Below are positions 43,601 to 51,700 of a stretch of DNA of 64,000 bases, one piece after another. Both the position numbers and the translations under genes were made by a program. Where the stretch lies: assembly GCA_947491025.1 (NCBI GenBank), contig CANLIC010000001.1, positions 124,001-188,000 on the forward strand, written 5' to 3'. The notes under the pieces are model-generated. The model searched no databases. It was given only the letters and a program-made list of their open reading frames with translations, and was not told the DNA's origin. How positions within the stretch are numbered: position 1 is the first letter of the stretch; the number at the start of each line of letters is the position of its first letter. This DNA is from Myxococcales bacterium (GTDB taxonomy: Bacteria > Myxococcota_A > UBA9042).

Positions 43601-44869
43601 AGCGCAGTCGCCCTTGCTGTCTTCGCTGCCGAAGTCGTCACAGCCGTCGTCATCCCACGTCGGCTCGGCGAGCGACTTGGCCAGGTACTCGACGGCCTCT
43701 TTGCGCAGGTTGCCGCCCTGGGCGTCCTCGGCGATGGTCTCACCCTTGGCCTTGGCTTCGGCGCGCTTCCTCGGCAGCTCCTCGTCGTAGTACTCGATGA
43801 GGGTCTGGAACCACGCCACCGCTTCGGGGTAGCGATACATCTGGAAGTAGGACCAGCCGAGCTTGTAGAGCGCGAGGCCGTACATCTTGGGATCTTTGGT
43901 GTCGGCGGCCTGCTTGTAGGCGTCGGCCGCTTGCTCAAACTCGTTGTCCTCGAAGTAGAGTTCGCCAACGCGCAGCCAGGCTTCCGCGATGTACGTGGAC
44001 TTCGGGTAGTGCTTCTGGAGGCTGGAGAGGGTGGCGATCGCCTTGTCGGTGAGGCCCATCTCGGCCTCGCAGTAGCCCTGCAGGTAGAGCGCTGCGTCGG
44101 CGTTGCGGTAGTCCGGCCAGCGCTTCGGCAACACCACGCCAGCGAGGCGGCCCGAGAGCGGCTCCATCCGCGTGCCCTGCGGCACCCAGTGCAGGTACTT
44201 GTAGACGGCGACGCTGCGGGAGAATTCCTTCTCCTTCTCGGTCGGGGGATCGAGCAGCTTGCCGCGGTTGTAGAGGTCGAGGTTCTTGTCGTAGTTGTCG
44301 AACGACTTGTTGAACTCGTCGTTGCTGTCCTCGAAGTAGAGCTCGGCGAGGCGAAACAGCGCGTCAGGCGTGTACTTGTCGTGCTCCCGGTGGCGGAAGA
44401 TGAACGCCTCAAGGCGCTCGATGGCTTCCTTGCGCAGCTTGGTCTGCTCGTCGTCGATCTTGTCGATCTGCGTCTGGTAGAGGCCGGCGACCTTCTTCTG
44501 CCGCTGCACAATCTCGTCTTGAATGAACTCGCGTACCTCGTCTCTGAACTCGGCAGCGGCCTCTTTGTAAGCCTTGTAGGCCGCCTCAAAGGCTGCCTGC
44601 TCGCCGCGCATACGGGCCGGATCGTCGATGGCGGTGCCAGCGTCGCCGCGGTAGTCCGGCATACGGCGCATGGGTCCGGCGCGCTGCGGGCCGGTCGGCA
44701 TGGTTGGCGGCTCGGAGGGTCCACGTGGCGCGGTCTGCGCGGTGGCGATGGCCATCATGCCGTCGGCGCCGAGCGCCAAAGCGAGCAGCGCGCAGACGGC
44801 GGCAGCGCCCCGCGCGACAGATGTCGAACGGGGTGAGCTGGGCGCGTGGGGCAGCTTGCGCCCGCTCAT
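40613..44869 (-). CDS. Very large periplasmic TPR protein, AgmU/GltD-like architecture
   Basis: 1418 aa. Signal peptide cleaved near ATAQ (residue 45), no later membrane helix. Almost the whole chain is TPR-like and long helical repeats: YTPDALFRLAELYFEDSNDEF near 160, PEAVAWFQTLIEYYDEEL near 350, and many more to about 1330. Charged Lys/Glu stretches separate repeat blocks. AgmU/GltD is a roughly 1200-residue periplasmic TPR protein of the Myxococcus gliding complex encoded next to the TPR lipoprotein AglT/GltE; here the same kind of pair occurs in the same order. Identity is inferred from architecture. Both ends overlap neighbours by 4 nt. Confidence 0.75.
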   Translation of the reverse strand: MSGRKLPHAPSSPRSTSVARGAAAVCALLALALGADGMMAIATAQTAPRGPSEPPTMPTGPQRAGPMRRMPDYRGDAGTAIDDPARMRGEQAAFEAAYKAYKEAAAEFRDEVREFIQDEIVQRQKKVAGLYQTQIDKIDDEQTKLRKEAIERLEAFIFRHREHDKYTPDALFRLAELYFEDSNDEFNKSFDNYDKNLDLYNRGKLLDPPTEKEKEFSRSVAVYKYLHWVPQGTRMEPLSGRLAGVVLPKRWPDYRNADAALYLQGYCEAEMGLTDKAIATLSSLQKHYPKSTYIAEAWLRVGELYFEDNEFEQAADAYKQAADTKDPKMYGLALYKLGWSYFQMYRYPEAVAWFQTLIEYYDEELPRKRAEAKAKGETIAEDAQGGNLRKEAVEYLAKSLAEPTWDDDGCDDFGSEDSKGDCAMVHPRLRPRLYTSSVLEPDLKGFENWQSSFQGEPLAGLQRAVAGRADVRKRLSNGKPYVREILMEYGKALMDQAEDEYYRQGVLVLSHVVDKWPMEREAQALQKQIIRAVDLLASAYVSYQMELTKKPTNVEAQLGLELAKEAMDRQITERRKYLNMFSPGTPWYEKWGGDRELATQVQEMLAEVRMQFAQLIHSQAQQMRIAGQEEAAIAKYAEAAAEYETLFKADPASENAYRLAYTIADVYFFSGKRCDGMRNVDGDQKGELVLTKEREVMPWPAERVPVIKSACVNLKRSVAYYDIVRDWKGAKGKDEEGKPLDYTEDAAFSSIQANQRVLAARAAYPINDAERLAGRMMPEIAPDEEADDKLVEAVKEAPAPVRVVRQDLDRSVIDWIRSVDGYVASGVTSKDDPQRREKLNLMAAQLLYKNRHFDPWKEQPHQDLTPEFWSARLRMEFAISEFPRTKASKSALQDLLTSYRMEADIDGMKAIRNKYAEQLDKADIEDIDKKLRTIYLGAIAKRAEALEKEGETALAEANQATDPAQAFQLHEKSRKLYERAADEYKRLRSETDDINLKKQILVNARVLYYRAEKWDQVFESLDLAEQILREALDKKKSDDGKPLTQKQLDDSRKALIDVVDTRAKLQFQFFRVPEAIANFREVYKLDPEGQKGIDGLLNAARLAFRNSEYDLAIQLDEEVVRRFSKDSKKKDTVDEANWRITESYQKKGNQDDHIRSLFTYVERYKNDRSQSGTVFKALQSIARMYRARGDKKKEFALWTQLIADFDKGGFQRTGGPEATAAAEGQFWLMEPRYNDFLKTKLQPNPKSSAGAQIKQLQTQLRAMLDTVLGTETKKKNPDTGQEYMVRDGGLYKEYLEKVALYGSQNWSYAAMLYRAQALQHLARTIYGVQPPNDLTEEEEEAYAEQIEAVGAQIENQAIKSLEAALKDAEAKGAVNEWVAKLRAAINKYKPADYPLLKEAKTIMADPQGTPPSLDKELR

Positions 44870-47376
44870 GGCTCATCCTCCTCGGCTTCGTTGCCGCCGA
44901 CGAGCGACTCGAGGACGTTCTGAAGGCTCTTGACCTTGGCGGCGCGCTCGTCTTGGAGCTCGCGCACCTTGGCCTGCTTGTCTTGCTTGCGCTGCCAGGC
45001 GACGTCGACGAGGCCGAGGTCAGCCTCAAGGACGATGTCCGCCAAGTGGCCCTGCGCCTTACGAATCAGGTAGAAGCCGATGTCGCGGGCGATGCGGCGC
45101 GACTCCTCCTCGTACTCGGCGACCGTGGCCTGGTATTCGGCGATGTTGCCCTTCTCGTGCTCAAGCACCTTGGTCATCTCGGCCGTCTTCTCGCGGACCC
45201 GGCCGTCGATCTCGCGGAAGCCGCCGGCGATCTCGATGAGCGTCTGGTCGATGCGGGCGCGGACGCCGGCGAGGCGCTGCACCTGGTCGGGCGTCATGCT
45301 GGCGCGGGTCATCGCCGAGCCGTAGAGCGCCTGAATGCTGCGCTGGTTGGCCAGCAGCGCGGCGCGCAACCGGGACTCATTGGCGTTGATGTCGTCGTTG
45401 CTGCCGAGGCGCGTGGCGTCGACCTCCACGTCGCCAGAGAGCTTGTCGATCTCGCGGCCAATGCGCCGGATTTCGTGGCGCTGTTCCTCAAGGCCGGCGC
45501 GAATCTGGTTCTCGCGGTCCTTGCTGAGGTTGACCGCGTCGGCACCGTACAGCCGGTCGTTGAGGAGCTTCTCGATCGACTGCAGCTCGTCGCGTTGGGA
45601 GGTCAACTGACCGCGCATCAAGCTGATTTGAGCGGCCATCTCGCTCATCTGCGAGTCGATGCGGGTCTGCCGCATGTTGTAGGCGCGTGCGGTGGCTGGC
45701 ATCTGCTGGAAAGCAGCGTACAGCTTGGCATTCAGCGCCATGAGGCCCTGGGCCCGGGCGCGGTCATCGGGGCTGAGGGCCGACTGACCCTGGCGGGAGA
45801 GCAGCGCGATCGTGTTCTGGCCGATGGCCACTAGCTTGTTCTCGGCCTCCAGCAGCGAGAGCCACTTGTCTCGCAGCGCTGGGAAGGTCTCCAAGCGGGT
45901 GTTGGACTGCAGCGCGACGGTCAGCGTCTCCGCCAATCGTGCGGACTGCTTCACGTCCCGCTTCTCTGTGGCCATCTCGTCGAAGAGGGCAACAACGCGG
46001 CCCATGTCAGGATCGCGCTCGACGAAGCGGGCGACGCGTTCGGAGACGGGGCGGACCACGGCGTAGTCTTCACCGCCGCGATGGAGGAGCCAGGTAAAGA
46101 ACTGCTCGAGCAGTTGGCTGCTCTGCGCGAAGCGCGCCATCTCGCCGTTGATGGCGGAGAAGCGGTCGACCACGTCTTTGTAGGAGCCGTCGGCGGCGTC
46201 GTACTCCTTGAGCATCAAATTGATGCGGCCACGCAACACCGCGGCCTCCACGGCCAGGTTGTCGTCGCTGACCGTGAGCAGGAGCAGGTCGAGGCTGCCG
46301 AGGGCGGCCTTGGGATTCTCAGCGGCGACGTAGCAGGCCGAGAGCTCGAAGAGCGCTTCTTCAAAGAGCGGTGAGCTGCGATCGATGCGCAGGTAGGCGC
46401 TGATCGCCTCCTTGAAGCGCTTCTCGTGCATCTCGATGCGGGCGACGGCGATCTGGGCGTAGTCCGTCACGATCTGCGGCGGCCGGCTGGCGGTGTCTTG
46501 CGAAGTTGAAGCCGAGATGACGTCGCCGAACGCGCGGCGGGCCTCTTCGAGCTTGCCGTCCTGCACATGGAGTGCGCCGAGGTAGAAGCGCGCGGCCGTC
46601 CAGGGCTTCTCGCCAACGCCGACCTGCGAAAGGTACTTGCGGGCGTCGTCGATGCGCGATGCGGCGAGGAAGGACCGGCCGAACTGGTAGACCAGCTCAG
46701 ATCGGCGCGGACCCGGCGGCACCGTGTTGAGGTGGCTGGCGTACTGCGTGACTTCGTTGAAATTCCGCAGACGAATGGCGATGTCGGCCAGCGACTGCAG
46801 CGCGTCCTCGAAGTGGGGTCCGCCCGTCCGACGCAGCACCTGATCCAGATAGCGCTTGGCGCCCCTGTAGTTGCGCTGCTTGTAGAGCGAAGCTCCGAGG
46901 CGATAGAGCGCCTCGTAGTAGTCGGTGGAGCGTTGAAACTCGGGGTTCCAGACCAGGTCGTAGAACAGCACAGATGCGACCGGCAGGTTGCCGCGATCGT
47001 AGGCGAGCATCGCCTCGACGAAGCGCTGGTCGACGGGGTATCGGCGCTCCCGAGCGATGGTGTTGCGAATCTCCGACAAGACCAGCCGCACCTGCGATTG
47101 GGTGTTGTCGGCGTCGGTCTCGACGGCACGGCTGTGGTCAATGGCCCACGCCGGCGAGACGGAAGCGACAGAGAGCGCTGTGATGACGCCGAGTGCGAGC
47201 GCGGCGCGGACGGAGACCAGACCGGCCTGGGTCACGGGCACCGATCGGGCATAGGCCACCGTGGGCACAGGCCCGCTTCGGCGTGCGCTGGACGCAACGA
47301 CACCACGCACCTGTCCGGTGCGCCGGTCCGAAGACGCGCGCGCGTTTGGCTCGGGCGCAGGGATCATGACCCTCAC
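44866..47376 (-). CDS. TPR plus coiled-coil periplasmic protein
   Basis: 836 aa; GTG at 47376 overlaps the upstream stop (GTGA), with an in-frame ATG at 47367 as alternative. A long basic N-terminus precedes a hydrophobic signal (about 57-78, cleavage near AWA-I). Residues 85-430 are TPR repeats (YYEALYRLGASLYKQRNYRGAK, DYAQIAVARIEMHEKRFKEAI). Residues 530-810 are mostly coiled coil with SxxREN/LEEQRHEIRRIGREID-type heptads, and the chain ends in an acidic tail. No enzymatic motif. The gene is sandwiched in the operon, suggesting a scaffold of the same envelope complex. Confidence 0.75.
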   Translation of the reverse strand: MRVMIPAPEPNARASSDRRTGQVRGVVASSARRSGPVPTVAYARSVPVTQAGLVSVRAALALGVITALSVASVSPAWAIDHSRAVETDADNTQSQVRLVLSEIRNTIARERRYPVDQRFVEAMLAYDRGNLPVASVLFYDLVWNPEFQRSTDYYEALYRLGASLYKQRNYRGAKRYLDQVLRRTGGPHFEDALQSLADIAIRLRNFNEVTQYASHLNTVPPGPRRSELVYQFGRSFLAASRIDDARKYLSQVGVGEKPWTAARFYLGALHVQDGKLEEARRAFGDVISASTSQDTASRPPQIVTDYAQIAVARIEMHEKRFKEAISAYLRIDRSSPLFEEALFELSACYVAAENPKAALGSLDLLLLTVSDDNLAVEAAVLRGRINLMLKEYDAADGSYKDVVDRFSAINGEMARFAQSSQLLEQFFTWLLHRGGEDYAVVRPVSERVARFVERDPDMGRVVALFDEMATEKRDVKQSARLAETLTVALQSNTRLETFPALRDKWLSLLEAENKLVAIGQNTIALLSRQGQSALSPDDRARAQGLMALNAKLYAAFQQMPATARAYNMRQTRIDSQMSEMAAQISLMRGQLTSQRDELQSIEKLLNDRLYGADAVNLSKDRENQIRAGLEEQRHEIRRIGREIDKLSGDVEVDATRLGSNDDINANESRLRAALLANQRSIQALYGSAMTRASMTPDQVQRLAGVRARIDQTLIEIAGGFREIDGRVREKTAEMTKVLEHEKGNIAEYQATVAEYEEESRRIARDIGFYLIRKAQGHLADIVLEADLGLVDVAWQRKQDKQAKVRELQDERAAKVKSLQNVLESLVGGNEAEEDEP

Positions 47377-48194
47377 TTCTTCGGCGCCGCGACAGCCTTG
47401 GTGGCGGCCCGGTTCTGCAGCTGCTTGACCTCATAGCGAATGTACGGCTTGTCTTCGAGGTCGGTGCCGACGCCGCCGCGCTCGAATCCGATCACCGCGA
47501 CCTCTGTCACGCGGCCCTTGGCGGCGTAGAAGGTGTAGGAGGACTTGAGCTTGAACTCGTAGCCCTTGAGGTAGGTGAAGACGTTGGACGAGCCGCGGTA
47601 CTTCAGCTCGACGCTGAGGGTGTGGTTGCCCTGGGTGATCGAGCCGTTGTAGATCTCGAAATCACGACGTTTTTCCAGCATGCCGCCGCGATTGTCCTGG
47701 TAGTAGATCTTCTTGCCGTCGAGAAAGTACATCGCCTCTTCGAGCTCGAAGAAGGAACCCATCTCGTTGCGGTGGCGAAGGATGGCGCGCGACTCGGCGA
47801 TGACGTTGTCGATGATCTGCTCGCGCAACAGGAGAAGTCGCGTCTTGGTCTGGAAGATCCGCTCCTTGATGCCCACGACGCGCTCTTCGATCTCGCGGAG
47901 ACGCGCCTCGTACTGGGCGTCGCCGGTGCGTGCGGTGCTGACGGACTCGCCTGCCTCGGCGGCGGGGGCGCCCGCGGCAGGGGCGCCTGCGGCTGGGGCA
48001 CCCGCTGCGGGAGCGCCCGTTGCAGGCGCGGCCGCCTCGGCCGGTGGGGCGGCTGGCGCGGCACCGTCGGGCTGCGTTTGCGCGAAGGCGGGGCCAATGG
48101 CGCCTGCGACGCAGACAAGAGCCACGCAGACACCAACGATCGCCAGAGAGTGCGCGTTGCCGTGGCTGGGTGGCTTCCGGGCCGGAGTTTGCAT
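47373..48194 (-). CDS. Exported Ala/Pro-linker protein, first gene of the TPR operon
   Basis: 273 aa from ATG 48194 (GGGAGAG upstream); upstream in-frame Mets lack a ribosome site. Signal peptide ends AFA-Q near 43. A GAPAA pentapeptide tandem repeat (coded at about 47965-48027) forms a flexible linker, then a coiled coil (about 90-150, RLREIEERVVGIKERIFQTK) and a compact beta domain (170-260: YQDNRGGMLEKRRDFEIYNG, KGRVTEVAVIGFERGG). Such proteins are often misnamed dihydrolipoamide acetyltransferase because of the Ala/Pro linker; no lipoyl or catalytic domain is present. Role unknown; context suggests the Glt-like complex. Confidence 0.7.
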   Translation of the reverse strand: MQTPARKPPSHGNAHSLAIVGVCVALVCVAGAIGPAFAQTQPDGAAPAAPPAEAAAPATGAPAAGAPAAGAPAAGAPAAEAGESVSTARTGDAQYEARLREIEERVVGIKERIFQTKTRLLLLREQIIDNVIAESRAILRHRNEMGSFFELEEAMYFLDGKKIYYQDNRGGMLEKRRDFEIYNGSITQGNHTLSVELKYRGSSNVFTYLKGYEFKLKSSYTFYAAKGRVTEVAVIGFERGGVGTDLEDKPYIRYEVKQLQNRAATKAVAAPKK

Positions 48195-48365
48195 GGATTG
48201 GCTCTCCCTCGTCATCAGGCCAGCGCGGAGAAGGCTTCTTGCCCAGGGCCGACGGACTCGCCGCGGGCGCTCCGCCTCGCCCTTGTAGCAGGGCGGGAAG
48301 CGCGACGCTATGGCTTGCACTGCAGTCAGCCTCGTGGCTGGCAGCTGAACCATGGCGCCGGTGTG

Positions 48366-48383
48366 CCGACGGTCTCCCGTCGG
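48366..48383 (-). other. Stable GNRA-capped hairpin in the TPR-operon leader
   Basis: On the minus strand CCGACGG-GAGA-CCGTCGG gives a 7-bp stem with a GAGA (GNRA) tetraloop, about 170 nt before the first start codon and about 55 nt after the predicted RNA start. No U-run follows on the minus strand. Confidence 0.4.
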
Positions 48384-48442
48384 TTGATTGCCGCGCCTGC
48401 AACTTCGAGCACTGGGCACGAAGTGCGGGCGTGGCGGGCAGG

Positions 48443-48471
48443 AGTATAGGCACCCGGATAGTGACCGTCAA
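48443..48471 (-). promoter_or_regulatory. Near-consensus sigma70 promoter of the TPR operon
   Basis: Minus strand TTGACG (48471-48466), 17 nt, TATACT (48448-48443); each hexamer matches 5 of 6. RNA would start near 48436, leaving a leader of about 240 nt before the ATG at 48194. It lies after obg, so the operon can be transcribed independently of it. Confidence 0.7.
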
Positions 48472-48562
48472 ACATCCGGCGACACCACGACTGCGGCAGT
48501 GGGCAGGGGGCTCAAGGGCAACCAAGGGTCCACCGTCGGGCCACCCGAGTTGGACCGAGCCG

Positions 48563-49606
48563 CTAGGAGTCGGCGAGGGGGTCGTAGTGGGTCGGCGCCG
48601 CGGTCGCGTTGAGCGCTGGCAGCAGACCCAGCATGGCATCGAGCAGATCGTTGACCCCGTCGCCGGTGGCACCTGAGGCGGCAAGAGGAAGTCGGTAGCC
48701 GGCGGGGCGCTCGGCGGCGAGCGCTTCGAGTTGTGCTGCTCGTTCGGGGCCGAGGACATCGCTCTTGTGCAGGAGCAGCAGGGAAGGTCGGCGGGCCAGT
48801 TCCGGTGAGTAGGCGGCGAGCTCGTGGCGCAACAGGGCCAGTTGCCCGGCTGGCGGTGGCTCCTGCGTCGGGTCGAGCACGTACACCAGCACGTGGCAGC
48901 GCTCCGCGTGGCGGAGGAACTGGTGACCGAGTCCGGCGCCTTCGGCTGCGCCCTCGATAAGGCCGGGGACATCGGCGACGGTGAACGTGCGGCCGCGGTG
49001 CCTCACCACGCCGAGGTTGGGCTGCAGGGTGGTGAAGGGATAGTCGGCGACCTCAGCCTGACTTGCCGAAACGGCGCGGATCAGCGTTGACTTGCCAGCG
49101 TTGGGCATTCCGATCAGGGCGCAATCGGCCAGCAGCTTGAGCTCGAGTCGAAGCGAGCGAGTCTCGCCTGGCAGGCCGTTGTTGGCGCGGTCGGGGGCCT
49201 GGCGGGTGGCAGAGCGAAAGCGCCAGTTGCCCCAGCCGCCGTTGCCGCCGCGGACGACGACGAGGCGGTCGCCATCGCGGACGAGGTCGCCGATCAGTTG
49301 GTCGCCGGTGGCGTCGAAGATGGCGGTGCCGGGTGGAACCACGAGTTCGAGGTCAGCGCCGGATCGCCCAGTGGAGCGACTCTCGCCGCCCTGGTCCCCA
49401 TCTTCCGCTGCGAACTGCCGGTGGAGGTGGAAATCGTAGAGGCTGCGGGCCCGGTCACTCGCGAGCAGCACCACGTCGCCGCCCTTGCCGCCGTCGCCAC
49501 CGTCTGGGCCGCCGCGGGGAACATGTTTCTCGCGGCGAAAGTGACGGCTGCCGTGGCCGCCGCGGCCGGCTCGCACCGAAATGGCAGCATGGTCGAGGAA
49601 TTTCAT
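48563..49606 (-). CDS. obg: Obg family GTPase
   Basis: 347 aa, ribosome-associated GTPase. Gly-rich Obg domain (1-158) with FRREKHVPRGGPDGGDGGKGG, then the G domain: G1 GMPNAGKST near 165, G2 region DYPFTT, G3 DVPGLIEGAAEG. The guanine-specificity G4 motif, normally NKxD, reads HKSD (LLLLHKSDVL), and the G5 region reads ASGATGDG instead of SA-type. Obg domain position usually GNG reads GHG. The missing C-terminal extension is not unusual. The gene stands alone, 315 nt after gpmI. Confidence 0.93.
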   Translation of the reverse strand: MKFLDHAAISVRAGRGGHGSRHFRREKHVPRGGPDGGDGGKGGDVVLLASDRARSLYDFHLHRQFAAEDGDQGGESRSTGRSGADLELVVPPGTAIFDATGDQLIGDLVRDGDRLVVVRGGNGGWGNWRFRSATRQAPDRANNGLPGETRSLRLELKLLADCALIGMPNAGKSTLIRAVSASQAEVADYPFTTLQPNLGVVRHRGRTFTVADVPGLIEGAAEGAGLGHQFLRHAERCHVLVYVLDPTQEPPPAGQLALLRHELAAYSPELARRPSLLLLHKSDVLGPERAAQLEALAAERPAGYRLPLAASGATGDGVNDLLDAMLGLLPALNATAAPTHYDPLADS

Positions 49607-49921
49607 AGTCGGTCTGGTCCTTTGGGGCGGCGCAACCCTCGCGCGGCGAAGCCTGACAGCGCGCCGTCGGACGGGCGCCGGTCGGGAGCCTGCGCAGCCA
49701 GTGCCGCCCTGTCCATGGGGGCTTGTGGCGAAGACGCCGGCCTGGCTGCGCCCGGCGTCAGTACAGGCCCACCTCGTGGCGGCCCGGCGCGCGCCGGGGA
49801 CCGAGAGTGTGGCGCGGAACGGTGCGCGACGCTACCGCGCGTCGAGGCGGAGGGGGGCGTGGCGCCCAGGCCCAGTGGCTCACGCGGTGGTGGTCGCGGC
49901 TGACGGACGCCAGAGGCAACC
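49607..49921. other. Intergenic region between gpmI and obg
   Basis: 315 nt, very GC-rich. It must contain the obg promoter, but no clear -35/-10 pair or terminator was found. The frames across it lack start signals. Confidence 0.4.
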
Positions 49922-51631
49922 CTAACCCTCGTTCGGCGCATCCTGAGCGGCGTCCCAGATCAGCAGGCTGCGGTCCATGTGTGGCGGCGGCTCCAGGCCC
50001 ATGAGCTCAAGCGCAGTCGCGGCGACGTTGCCGAGGCCGGCCTCCGCGCGGTCGGCGGCGAGCAGCCAGCGCCGGGCGCCGGCGCGGGCGTCGACGATGG
50101 AGAACGGCACCTTGGCCAAGGTGTGCGCTGTGCGAGGCTGCAGACGCCCGTCGGGGAGGCGCAATGGCTGGCCGCGTTTGTCGCGTAGCCACATGTCATC
50201 TGCGTTGCCGTGGTCGGCGGTCACGACGAGCACGCCGCCGACGGCCTCGACCGCGGCGCGCAGGCGCCCGACCTCGGCGTCGACGGCTTCGACGGCGGTG
50301 ACGGTGGCCTCCAGGTTGCCGGTATGACCGACCATGTCGCCGTTGGCCCAGTTGAGTCGGATCAGGTCGGGTGGTTCGGCGGAGGCGAGGGCCTCGAGAG
50401 CGATGTCTGTGATCTGGGCCGCCTTCATCGCCGGTGCGCGGTCGAAGGCGATCCGGTCGGAAGGGACTTCGACATAGCGCTCCAAGCGATCGTCGAGGGT
50501 GCCGCTGCGGTTTCCGTTCCAAAAGTACGTGACATGACCGAATTTCTGCGTCTCGCTGACCGCCAGGGTGCGCAAGCCGGTGGCGACCAGAAAGGCGCCC
50601 ATGGTGGCCTCGATGCTCGGCGGCGCCACCAAGTAGCGGGTGGGCAGCTTGAGGTCGCCGTCGTACTGCATCATGCCCGCGTAGTGAACGTTCGGGCGCG
50701 CGCCGCGGTCAAACGGCGTGAACTCGTATTCTTCCATGGCGCGCGTGAACTCGATCGCGCGATCGCCGCGGAAATTCCAGAAGACGAAGCTGTCGCCGTC
50801 GCAGACGGCGCCGACCGGACCAGCGGCGTCGACGATCGTAAAGGCCGGCAAGGTCTGATCGCTTTGGCCACCTTCCAGCTGGCGTAGCGCCGCAAGGGCA
50901 GCACGCCAATCGGGGAACGGCGTCGCGGCGCCGAGGACGTGGGCGCGCCAGCCACGCTCGACGATGGACCAATCGGCGCCGTAGCGGTCCATGGTGACCG
51001 TCATCCGGCCGCCGCCAGAGGCGATGCGGGCGTCGCAGCCGGCGGCGCGCAGACGCTCGAGGTGGGCGTCGAGGCGCTCAAGGAACTGCTCGAAGGAGGG
51101 ATCTTCCACGTCGCGACCGTCGGCGAGGGCGTGGACGCGCAGACGGCGTGCACCGGCGGCGGCAGCGGCGTCCAGCAGGGCCAGCACGTGGTCGATGTGG
51201 GCATGGACGTTGCCGTCGGAGAGCAAGCCGCAGAGGTGCAGGGTGGCCGGCTGGGTATCGTCGCGGGTGGCGATGGGCGCCTTCAGCAGGTCGGCCCAGG
51301 TGGCGCTGGCGAAGATCGAGCCGTCAGCGATGGCGTCTTGAACGAGGCCGGCGCCTTGCCGCACGACACGGCCAGCGCCGAGGGCGTTGTGGCCGACCTC
51401 GCTGTTGCCCATGTCGTCTTCCGATGGCAGGCCAACCGCAGAGCCGTGGGCGCGCAAGGTGCACGTCGGCGCAGCGGCCCAGAGCCGCGTCAGATGCGGG
51501 GTCCGGGCTCGGTGCACGGCGTCACCGTCGTCGCCCGGGCCGAAGCCGACGCCGTCCATGACCGCAAGGACAAGCGGCGCTCGGTCGGCGCGGCCATGCC
51601 AGCGCAGGGGAGAGACAGTGGGGGTCGCCAT
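49922..51631 (-). CDS. gpmI: 2,3-bisphosphoglycerate-independent phosphoglycerate mutase GpmI
   Basis: 569 aa, slightly longer than the usual 510-550. Interconverts 3- and 2-phosphoglycerate using two Mn ions and a phosphoserine. Visible motifs: VMDGVGFG near 24, the catalytic serine region DDMGNSEVGHNALGAGR near 72, HALADGRDVEDPS near 166, FWNFRGDRAIEF near 290, KFGHVTYFWNGN near 368, and the metal-binding NWANGDMVGHTGN and TADHGNADDMW near the end. It lies 69 nt after the beta-barrel-like gene. Confidence 0.95.
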   Translation of the reverse strand: MATPTVSPLRWHGRADRAPLVLAVMDGVGFGPGDDGDAVHRARTPHLTRLWAAAPTCTLRAHGSAVGLPSEDDMGNSEVGHNALGAGRVVRQGAGLVQDAIADGSIFASATWADLLKAPIATRDDTQPATLHLCGLLSDGNVHAHIDHVLALLDAAAAAGARRLRVHALADGRDVEDPSFEQFLERLDAHLERLRAAGCDARIASGGGRMTVTMDRYGADWSIVERGWRAHVLGAATPFPDWRAALAALRQLEGGQSDQTLPAFTIVDAAGPVGAVCDGDSFVFWNFRGDRAIEFTRAMEEYEFTPFDRGARPNVHYAGMMQYDGDLKLPTRYLVAPPSIEATMGAFLVATGLRTLAVSETQKFGHVTYFWNGNRSGTLDDRLERYVEVPSDRIAFDRAPAMKAAQITDIALEALASAEPPDLIRLNWANGDMVGHTGNLEATVTAVEAVDAEVGRLRAAVEAVGGVLVVTADHGNADDMWLRDKRGQPLRLPDGRLQPRTAHTLAKVPFSIVDARAGARRWLLAADRAEAGLGNVAATALELMGLEPPPHMDRSLLIWDAAQDAPNEG

Positions 51632-51700
51632 GGCGAGGCTCCTCTGGTGTGCCGCGTCGCGACGGAGACGCCATTCGCCCCGGCGGCGGTCCCTGTCGCG

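Noticed and set aside
47965..48027. 15-bp GAPAA repeat as a mobile or CRISPR-like repeat
   Set aside because: It keeps reading frame and codes a flexible Ala/Pro linker in the first gene of the TPR operon.
47373..48194. Dihydrolipoamide acetyltransferase (suggested by the Ala/Pro linker)
   Set aside because: No lipoyl domain, E1/E3-binding domain or catalytic HxxxDG motif; it has a signal peptide.
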